Below are positions 7,448 to 15,900 of a stretch of DNA of 30,340 bases, one piece after another. Numbering within the stretch: position 1 is the first letter of the stretch; the number at the start of each line of letters is the position of its first letter. The notes beneath the pieces were generated by a model that saw only the letters and a program-made list of their open reading frames with translations, was not told the origin of the DNA and did not search any database. Both the position numbers and the translations under genes were made by a program. The DNA comes from DAOTUB01 sp034437455. Its GTDB lineage: Bacteria > Chloroflexota > Anaerolineae > B4-G1. The stretch lies in contig DAOTUB010000352.1 in NCBI GenBank assembly GCA_034437455.1, positions 1-30,340 of the forward strand, in the 5' to 3' direction.

Positions 7448-7476
7448 ATTATATCAAAAATTTATTCGGCTGTCAA
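7448..7476 (-). promoter_or_regulatory. Consensus sigma-70 promoter of the lrp-panB operon
   Basis: On the minus strand TTGACA (7471-7476) and TATAAT (7448-7453) are perfect consensus hexamers separated by 17 bases. The predicted start is about 25-30 bases before the regulator's ATG, giving a very short leader. A promoter this strong next to a repressor-type gene suggests repression is the main control. Confidence 0.85.
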
Positions 7477-7610
7477 TACTTTTTATTGGAGAATATTCAA
7501 TAAAGAGAGCGAAAAGCAAAATATCACACATCGAGCACGGATAGCTAGATGGGACGCTCTTTGCTTTGAGAACGTGATGAGGGGATAAGACTTGGGTGTG
7601 CTTTGCGCGC

Positions 7611-8285
7611 CTACTGGCGCACGCAAAAGACGGCGCCGGATAGCGGTCGGTGGGTTTTCTGGCTCTGATCCTTGAACTCGACGCGCGCGAGGCGCGGCTC
7701 GTCGAGAAAGGCGTGGAGAGCCTGCTCCAGCCGCCCGAAATCCCGGCGCAATTCCCACGTGCGGACGGGGTCTGTCGCGTCGTGCAGGACGAGGAACAGC
7801 CGGTTGGCGGCGTGAAAGCGTCCTTGTTTCGACTGGTGGACGTAGAGCCAGCGCGCCAGTTCCGCTGTATGGGCCTGGGCGTAGGCGATGTCGCGGCCAA
7901 AGCCGCGGGGCAATGGGGTTAATTTGAGGTCGAGTCCCGCACCGTCGAGGTAAAAGTCCACCGTGTGATGAAAGGGGTTGCTCTCAGGGCGGGTGCGAGG
8001 GTGGGCCAGGATGACGTCGAGCGCGGCCTGATGGGTGTGAAAGTTGTACCAGCGGCGGATGACATAGCTGCCAAAGTCACGCAGAGGCAGGCTGAATTTG
8101 GTGGCGGCGCGCTTCGTCTCGCGGCGCAGCGTGTCCAGGTCCTGGACGTGGTAGATGAAGCGGCTGGCCCGGTCCCACTCATCGCCCTGCACCCGGCCCC
8201 AGGGCGGCATCCGTTTAACCTGGAGCAGTTCGTGACGGACGTCGACGGGAGCGGCGGGCTCTTGGTTTTTGGAAGATGATGACAT
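7611..8285 (-). CDS. Putative type II restriction endonuclease, PD-(D/E)xK-like
   Basis: 224 residues, no signal peptide. The core HHTVDFYLDGAGLDLKLT has Asp110 and Asp119-x-Lys121, spaced like the PD-(D/E)xK metal site, with an upstream W-YNFHTHQA segment. It directly follows a DNA methyltransferase on the same strand. This supports a restriction-modification pair cutting the sequence protected by that methylase. The start is uncertain: the ATG at 8285 overlaps the methylase gene by 71 bases, whereas an ATG at 8210 would begin just after its stop. The site specificity cannot be read. It could instead be another nuclease of the same fold. Confidence 0.65.
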   Translation of the reverse strand: MSSSSKNQEPAAPVDVRHELLQVKRMPPWGRVQGDEWDRASRFIYHVQDLDTLRRETKRAATKFSLPLRDFGSYVIRRWYNFHTHQAALDVILAHPRTRPESNPFHHTVDFYLDGAGLDLKLTPLPRGFGRDIAYAQAHTAELARWLYVHQSKQGRFHAANRLFLVLHDATDPVRTWELRRDFGRLEQALHAFLDEPRLARVEFKDQSQKTHRPLSGAVFCVRQ

Positions 8286-9084
8286 ATTCGTGCTTAAAGA
8301 TGTAAAATCCGCCCCGCAGGGCGCGGTAGCGCCACAGGTTGCTGCTTCGTCCTTTGCCCCTTTCGTTGCCCGTGATATTTTTCACGATGATGGCTTTGGT
8401 GCGAAAGCCGACCCGCTGCATCCGTTCCAGGCAGTAAAAGCCCAGCGGGATCAGCTCGCCCTGGGTGTACTTGTCGCCGATGACCAGGGCGGCGAACCGC
8501 TTCGGCTCCAGCAGGTCAAAGCCGTGACGGGCGGCGGCCTCGAATAGATCGAGAAAAGCATCCAGGTCGGGCGCGTTGGAGAGATCGTCCGGCAAATCGC
8601 TGAAGGGCACGATGTCGTGGTAGGGCGGATGGAGCACCAGCAGTTGAGCGTGCTCGGCGTTCATCGCCGCCAGCGCCTCTCGCACGTGAGCCGCCGTCTC
8701 TGCGCGGGTAGAGTCGCCTTGCAGGAGCTGGATGCGGTCGTCCAGCAGGGTGGGGGAGAGCTTGTCGCGCACACTCTCGATCAGGTCGGGCTTTAACTCG
8801 ACGCCGACCAGTCGGCGGTTTTGCCGTTCCGCCTCGATGGCGCTGGTGCCGGAACCGAGAAAGAGGTCGAGGACGATGTCGTCTTCCCTGGTGTAGCGCA
8901 GGTAGGTCTGGGTGGCGATCTGAGGGACAAAGTTGCCGTGATAGTCGAGTTCGTGGCCGCCCGAGCGGTCGCGGGAGTCGATCAGCCACAGGCTGTCGGT
9001 CCACACGTGCTCGTACTCGCGCCAGCGAGTGACGTCGATGTCGGAGTAGGGCGGGGTCTGGGGAGGTCTTGCTTTGTCTGTCAT
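8215..9084 (-). CDS. DNA methyltransferase (N4-cytosine/N6-adenine type)
   Basis: 289 residues. The AdoMet-binding motif I is LDLFLGSGTS at about 72-81, followed by VGVEL (acidic strand 2). The catalytic motif IV is HPPY at 152-155, a variant of (D/N/S)PPY. The order motif I then motif IV with target-recognition sequence after or around it fits amino-methyltransferases, not C5 enzymes. It would modify host DNA to protect against the neighbouring nuclease. The Arg-rich last 16 residues lie in the overlap with the downstream gene and are probably not part of the fold. It starts 8 bases after the HepT-like gene stops. Confidence 0.88.
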   Translation of the reverse strand: MTDKARPPQTPPYSDIDVTRWREYEHVWTDSLWLIDSRDRSGGHELDYHGNFVPQIATQTYLRYTREDDIVLDLFLGSGTSAIEAERQNRRLVGVELKPDLIESVRDKLSPTLLDDRIQLLQGDSTRAETAAHVREALAAMNAEHAQLLVLHPPYHDIVPFSDLPDDLSNAPDLDAFLDLFEAAARHGFDLLEPKRFAALVIGDKYTQGELIPLGFYCLERMQRVGFRTKAIIVKNITGNERGKGRSSNLWRYRALRGGFYIFKHEYVIIFQKPRARRSRRRPSRTAPG

Positions 9085-9092
9085 CGCCGCCT

Positions 9093-9434
9093 CTACCCAC
9101 TCTGTAGAATTTCTTCTATTTGCGAGATCACATTGGGTAGTTCGGTGGTGGTGATATGCCAGACAATGTCGAGGTTTACGCCAAAGTAGTGATGGATCAA
9201 TCTGTCCCTGACACCCGCCATGCCTTTCCAGGGTATGTCAGGATATTGGGCGCGCAGTTCTTCCGATAGATTTTTAGTAGCTTCACCGATGATTTCCAGA
9301 TTACGAATGACTGCATCCTGCGTTCGAGTATCTGCCAGAAAAGCTTTGTATGTCATCGTGGCCGTGTAAACCATTATCCGGCGCACGGCTTCTTGAATGT
9401 CGCTCAAGAAATCTCGCTCTGTTCTCTCAGACAT
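9093..9434 (-). CDS. hepT: HepT-like ribonuclease toxin (DUF86)
   Basis: 113 residues, all helical in pattern. The HEPN signature R-x4-H-x-Y is present as RDRLIHHY, preceded by the typical NLEIIGEATKNLSEE helix of DUF86/HepT. In known MntA/HepT systems this protein is an RNase whose toxicity is blocked by AMPylation of the tyrosine in this motif by MntA. The ATG at 9434 was preferred because it overlaps the antitoxin stop by 8 bases, as is usual for the pair; an upstream start would add six non-conserved residues. Confidence 0.9.
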   Translation of the reverse strand: MSERTERDFLSDIQEAVRRIMVYTATMTYKAFLADTRTQDAVIRNLEIIGEATKNLSEELRAQYPDIPWKGMAGVRDRLIHHYFGVNLDIVWHITTTELPNVISQIEEILQSG

Positions 9435-9729
9435 ACACGATGCTCTCCTCAATGTCCTTGGCGATGCGGGAGATTCTAATTCCTTGAATGCCGGCGTGAG
9501 TTAACACGTCGACCTTTTTGTCCAACAAACGCTCCAGGTATTCGGTAAACTCAATGAACCTGAAGCCTATGGGGCGCTCAAATTCTACCACGATGTCGAC
9601 GTCGCTCGTTTCGTCGGGGATGCCTTTGGCATACGATCCAAAAAGACCTATCTTTTTGATGCCGTACTCGGCAACCAGATGAGGATATTTTTCTCGGAGC
9701 AAGTCTGCGACTTGTTCTCTTGTCAACAT
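9427..9729 (-). CDS. mntA: MntA-like nucleotidyltransferase antitoxin
   Basis: 100 residues from the ATG at 9729, which has AGGAG 6-7 bases upstream. It carries the minimal nucleotidyltransferase active site GS-x10-DxD (GSYAKGIPDETSDVDIVV) with a hydrophobic IGLFGSYA strand before it. Proteins of this type AMPylate the partner HepT and silence its RNase. It is the first gene of a four-gene operon: mntA, hepT, methyltransferase, putative endonuclease. Confidence 0.9.
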   Translation of the reverse strand: MLTREQVADLLREKYPHLVAEYGIKKIGLFGSYAKGIPDETSDVDIVVEFERPIGFRFIEFTEYLERLLDKKVDVLTHAGIQGIRISRIAKDIEESIVYV

Positions 9730-9943
9730 CGTTGACTCCTTTTTGGGCATACATGATACGCGATAGACTCCGTCGTCTTTCTGCACGTGCAAACTTTGCT
9801 CTGTGGATTATCCAGATCGCATGATGTCGATTATTCTGTCTACAGGTTTCGTACAGCGATTTCTTTGTAACGTTTCGAGTTGCCCAACATACCAATTATC
9901 CCACAAACTGGCGATTTGTAAAAGCAAGCCCGACGCGACCGTC

Positions 9944-9970
9944 GCCCGACGCCTCAATCAGGCGTCGGGC
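9944..9970 (-). terminator. Terminator-like hairpin after the giant repeat-protein gene
   Basis: GCCCGACGCC (9944-9953) pairs perfectly with GGCGTCGGGC (9961-9970) around a 7-base loop, 30 bases downstream of the stop at 10000 on the minus strand. A partial copy, GTCGCGTCGGGC, follows, then GCTTTTAC, so the U-run is displaced by about 25 bases. Confidence 0.6.
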
Positions 9971-9999
9971 TTGTGCTGTAGAGGATTGAGAATCCTGCG

Positions 10000-12900
10000 T
10001 CAGTTGCCTCCGGCCATGATGACCGAGTGCGGGTGATCGCCGTGGGTAGTGATCTCCTGGGTGACGATCAGCCTCGCGATGTCAATGATCGCCACTCTAT
10101 CTTCGTGAGGTAACGTTACAAAGAGCAGGTGAGGCGTCGCCGCCATGCCCTTGGGTTGCCCGCTCAAACGGATGGTGACCGTGTTTATCTGAGTGGGTTG
10201 GACGGGTGGAGTTGGCGGCTCCGATTGGCCTGAATAGTTCCTGAGCGTCATCGGCAGGTAAATCCGGTGATCGAATTCGGCCTGGGAAACGGCCAGACCG
10301 GCCTCCGCTTGTCTGGCGACGCTCCCGTTGGTGATGACAGTCAGCGACTCGCTGATATAGTTGCTCACAAAGACGTACTGGCCGGATGCGACCAAGCCCT
10401 GGCCGCCATGCCCGGTGTGGATTGTTGGATCCTGGGCCTCGGTGGGGACCCGGTCGAGCAGTTGGAACCCGTTGGGATCAAAGATCCACACCTCGTTCAG
10501 CAAAGCAAAGGCGACATAGACCAGATCGTCGTTGGGATTGTAGAGGATCGAGAAGGGCTTTTCATTGGCGCTCTCGTCTGTGGGGTAGACGTACTCCGGC
10601 GTATCGCCGGGCGGGCACAATCTCCAGATGCCCACACTGCCAAAGTCGCGCTTGGTGAAGTAGACACACCTACGGGTTGTGTCGGTGGTGGCGCCAAAGA
10701 AGCCAAACTCCCACGTGTCGGGACGGTTCAACGCGATCTCGTCCAGGATGTTCCACGGCGGCTCGGCGTTGATGGCCGCGAGCGCCGGAGGACCGCTGTG
10801 ACTGGTGACATAGAGACTTACCACATCGGTCGAAGTGAGGACTGTCATGTGGGCCAGGTGGGCGCTCTGAATGGGCGACCCCACGGCGCTCGAATCGAGC
10901 ACCGTGTTGGTGCCTGTATCTATGATGTACAGGCGGGCCTGTCCATCTTGTTCGTGAAAATCTCCCACGTAGAGGTACCTGCCAAAGGTCTCCATGCCCC
11001 AGGGGTTCACGTCTACCGGAATCGTCGTGACGTAGCCAAAGTCGGTGGTGTTGAACACGTCCAATGTGCCCGAGTTGCGATTCGCGACGTAGAGATGACC
11101 ATCGGTATGCACCGGCGTGTCCTCGTAATTGCAGTTGTTGTCGGGGTATTCGTCCGGTTCATCGTCCCAGCCACAGACGTAGTTGATCAGGTTGTGTATG
11201 CCGGGGGGGAGGGGATCGTCAACCCGCACCACGATAAAGTAGACGTGGCCGACGCCGGGGGGCAGTGTGCCCACGGTCGTGATGTAGGTCCGACCTCCCA
11301 GATGGGTCCAGCCGTAGCCGACGTACGTGGTGTACAGCGGAATCGTCTCGCTCAGCACGGCGTTGGTGATGGTGTAGGCGCCCACGTTCGCGATGGTGAT
11401 GGTGTAGGTGATCAAGTCGCCCGGCTCGACGAACTCGCGGTGTTGCTGGATTGTGGCCATCGGGGTGCTTGCTCGAGCTTCTCGCTGCACGCGCTCCACG
11501 ATGGCCTGCTTTTCGGGCGTCAGCGACACGTTCGTGCGCGCGCTCGCGGGCGTGATCGGCCCGACATTGTCGTCCTTCGTCACCAACAGGTCGATGTAAC
11601 ATTGGATCCGCGCACCGGCCGTGGCTATCCAGCTATACTCGTGATCGCTCACTCTGACCGTCGCCGTGACCACGTTCGTCACCCACTCTCCGCAGGCGAT
11701 CGTCGGGGACGCTTGCGCGATCAGCGTGAAAGAGATCTGTTCGCCGATGGTGAACGACGGGGTGTGCCATATCACGACGGGATGGGTGAGCACCCGAGTC
11801 AGCCCAACGGTCTCGGCGGTGTCGCTGATCCAGGTAAACCCGTCGGGCAGCCCGTCGGTGATGGTGATACCTTCCGTGCTGCTGCCGATGACCTGGCTCG
11901 AATTGCTCAGGGTGATGGTGAAGGTGACTTGTTCGCCGGCCAGGATGGAGGTGGGATCGGCTTCTTTGTCCAGCCCCAGATTTATGACGGGCGCGTCGGT
12001 GTAGCGGCAGTTGTCCGTGTCATCGGTGTCTGGCACTGAACTGAAGCTGCACACGTAGTTGATGATGCTGCGCACCCCGGTCGGTAAGGGATCGTCAATG
12101 CGCACGACAAAGGTAATTACCCTGCCGACCTGGGGGGGGAGATTGGGCAGGGACATGGTGTAATTCCGCGTCGCGCCCACCTGCTGCCAACCATATCCCA
12201 CGTAGGTCGTGTAGAGCGGCAATGTCTCGGTGACTATGACATCTCGCGCTATACTGTGCCCCGTGTTGATGACGGCGATGGTAAAGGTAATCAGATCGCC
12301 CGGCCCGACGAACTCGCGGTGGATTTGAGCCGGGGCCAGCGAGGCGCGTTTCCTAGTCTGTAGTAAACGATCCACGGCGGCCTGCTTGTCGGCGGTCAGG
12401 CGCGCGCTCGTAGGCGTGGTCGGGCCGACGTCGTCGTTCTTGGTCACCACCAGGTCCACGTCAATGCGGGTGACCACCGTGTGAGAGTCAGAGTGGGTGA
12501 TGACGTTGGTAAACCCATCGGGGTGGAAATTGACCGTGACCGTGTTGGTGAGTGGGTTGGGGTCGCTGAGCTGGATGGTGTACGGCACCTCAAAGATGCA
12601 GGAACTACCGGGCGGTAGCGAGTTGCAGCCGTTGGCGCGGGCGATGTTGGTGAGATTCCCCAGGCCGGGCCAGCCGTCGCCCACGTCGATGACGCTGTCC
12701 AGGATCAGATCGGGACTGTCGGCGGAGCCGGTGTTTATGATACGGAAGGTGTAGGTGATAACGCTGTCGACGTAAGCCGAGGTTGGTCCTGTCTTTTCCA
12801 CCTGTACCCCTGGCTGGAACAGGTTTACCGAATGGTTGTCGTTGGCCGTCAGGACGTTGGGGAAGCCGATGGGGCTGCAACTCGCCTGGGCGGTGTTCAC

Positions 12901-15900
12901 CAGGGGGTCGGGAGCGCCTGCTGGCACCGTGTAGGCGGCGTTGATCACGTGGCTTGCGCCAGACGCCAGCGTCACAGTCTCGTTGATCCCCAACATCGCG
13001 TCGGTGATGAGACAGATCAGGTTTGGAGAGTCGGCGGAACTGGTGTTGTTGAGTGTGAGCGTGTAGTTGACGGGATCGCCCACCTTGCTCAGCGCATCTC
13101 CGGTCTTGACGAAGATGATGGATGGTTGGAAGAGGTTCACTGTGTGATCGTCGCTAGCCGTCAGGACGTTGGGGAAGCCAACTGGACTGCAACGGACCTG
13201 GGCGGTGTTCACCAGTGGATCGGCAGTGCCTGCTGGCACCGTGTAGGTGGCGTTGATCACGTGGCTTGCGCCAGAAGCCAGCGTCACGTTCTGGTTGATG
13301 CCCAACATTGCGTCGGTGATCGTGCATGCCAGGTCTGGCGTGTCGGCGGAGCTGGTGTTGTTCAAGGTGAGGACGTAATCCACTGGATCAGTCTCCTTGC
13401 TCAGCGCGTCGCCGGTCTTGGCGAAGGTGATGGAGGGATAGAACAGGTTCACCGAGTGGCTGTCGCTGGCGTTGTAGACGTTGAGGAACCCAATTGGACT
13501 GCACGTCACCTGGGCCGTGTTCACCAAGGGGTCGGGAGCGCCGACGGGCACGATGTAGCTGGTGTTGATGACGTGGCTGGCGCCCGACGCGAGCGTCACG
13601 TTCTCGTTGATGCCCAGCATCGCGTCGGTGATGGCGCATTCCAGGTTCGGTGTGTCGGCGGAGCTGGTGTTGTTCAAGGTGAGGACGTAATCTACCGGAT
13701 CGGTCTCCTTGCCCTCAGCATCGCCGGTCTTGGCGAAGGTGATGGAGGGCTGGAACAGATTCATCGAGTGGCTGTCGTTCGCATTGTAGACGTTTGGGAA
13801 GCCGATTGGACTGCAACTGACCTGAGCGACGTTCACCAGCGGGTCAGGGGTGCCTGGTGGTATTGTATAGGCGGCATTGAGCACGCGGCTTGTGCCGGAG
13901 GCCAGCGTTATGTTTTCATTGATCCCCAGCATCACGTCGGTGATGGTGCACTCCAGGTTTGGCGTGTCGGCGGAACTGGTGTTGTTCAGCGTGAGTGTGT
14001 AGTTGGTGGAGTCGCCTACTTTGCTTGCCGCATTGCCGGTCTTGGCAAAGGTGATGGAGGGCTGGAACAGGTTCAATGAGTGGTCGTCGCTGGCCGTCAG
14101 GACGTTGGAAAAGCCGATTGGACTACAACTTACCTCGGCGGTGTTCACCAATGGATCTGGGGCGCCTACTGGCACGGTGTAGACGGCGTTGATGATGAGG
14201 TCGGTGCCAAAGGCCAGCGTCACGTGCGCGCTGATCCCTAGCATCGCATCGGTGACGGTGCATACCAGGTGCGGAGCGTCGGCGGAGCTGTTGTTGTTCA
14301 GCGTGAGCGTATAGTTGACAGGATCGCCTATCTTGCTCACCGCATCGCCGCTCTTGTCGAAGGCGATGGCGGGCTGGAAGAGGTTTATCGAGTGGCTGTC
14401 GCTGGCATTGTAGACGTTGGGAAAGCCGACCGGGCTACAATTGACCTGAGCGGTGTTCACCAGCGGGTCGGCGGCGCCTGCTGGCACGGTGTAGGTGGTG
14501 TTGATGACGTGACTTCCGCCGGAAGGCAAAGTTACGCTCTCGTTGATGCCTACCATCGCGTCGGTGATGGTGCACTCCAGGTTCGGTGTATCGGCGGAAC
14601 TGGTGTTGTTCAGTGTGAGCGTGTAGTTGACGTCGTCGCCCACTTTGCTCAGCGTATCGGCGCTGGTTTTGTCAAAGGTGATGGAGGGTTGGAAGAGATT
14701 CACCGAGTGATCGTCGCTGGCCGTGTAGACGTTGGAGAAGCCGATCGGACTACAACGCAACTGGGCGGTGTTCACCAGCGGGTCGGGGGCGCCTGCCGGT
14801 ACGATGTAGGTGGCTGTGAGCACGTGACTCGCGCCAGAGGCCAGCGTCACGTTCTCGTTGATGCCCAGCATCGCGTCGGTGATGGTGCACGCTAGGTTGG
14901 GCGTGTCGGTGGAACTGGTGTTGTTTAGCGTGAGTGTGTAGTCGGTGGGATCGCCCACCTTGCTCAACACGTCGCCGGTCTTGGCGAAAGTGATGGAGGG
15001 CTGGAACAGGTTCACCGGATGGTCGTCGCTGGCATTGTAGACGTTGGGAAAGCCAATCGGGCTACACGTCACCTGGGCGTTGTTCACTAATGGGTCGGGG
15101 GAGCCTGCGGGTACGGTGTGGGCGGCGTTGATGACGTGGCTCGCGCCAGAGGCCAACGTCACGTTTTCGTTGATGCCCAGCATCGCATCGGTGATGGTAC
15201 ACTCCAGGTTGGGCGTGTCGACGGAACTGGTGTTGTTCAGCCTGAGCGTGTAGTTGACGTCGTCGCCTATCTTGCTCAATGCATCGCCCGTCTTTTCGAA
15301 GGTGATGGACGGCTGGAAGAGGTTGACCGAATGATTAGCGCTGGCATGATAGACGTTCGAGAAACCGACCGGGCTGCACGTCGCCTGGGCGGTGTTCACC
15401 AGCGGATCGCCGGCGCCTGCTGGCACGACGTAGGTGGTAGTGATCACGTGGCTTGCGCCAGAGGCCAGCGTCACGTTTTCGTTCAGCCCCACCATCGTGT
15501 CGGTAATGGTACACGCCAGGTTCGGCGTGTCGGCAGAGCTGGTATTGTTCAGTGTGATGACATAGTTCACACTGTCGCCCACCTTGCTCAACGCATCGCC
15601 CGTCTTGGCGAGAGTGATGGAGGGCTGAAAGAGATTCACCTCGTAGTTGTCGGTGGCGACGAGCGTTCGGTCTGGCCGCCCTTCCACCTCGTAGCGGGCC
15701 GTTGCGACGTTGACCAATGGATCAGGGTCTCCGGATTGTATCGTGCGCGCAAAGTCGTGGCTCTCGCAGACGCCGGGAGCCAGCGAAAGGCCAAAGGCGG
15801 CGTTCACACCGGGTATGCGCGTGTCGACGACGCTCTGCTTGTTCAAGGCCACATCGCCGGTGTTGCAGACCAGGATGGTGTAGGTCACGTCGTGCCCCAC

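Noticed and set aside
10267..12039. Long open frame (590 codons) on the plus strand, and similar ones at 12832-14079 and 16753-17799
   Set aside because: They lie antisense to the giant DUF11 gene, mirror its repeat period and have low-complexity V/G/R/H-rich composition with no domain logic or RBS.
12814..15624. CRISPR-like or satellite array
   Set aside because: The 312-bp period is an exact number of codons in one open frame, and no short repeats with unique spacers occur.
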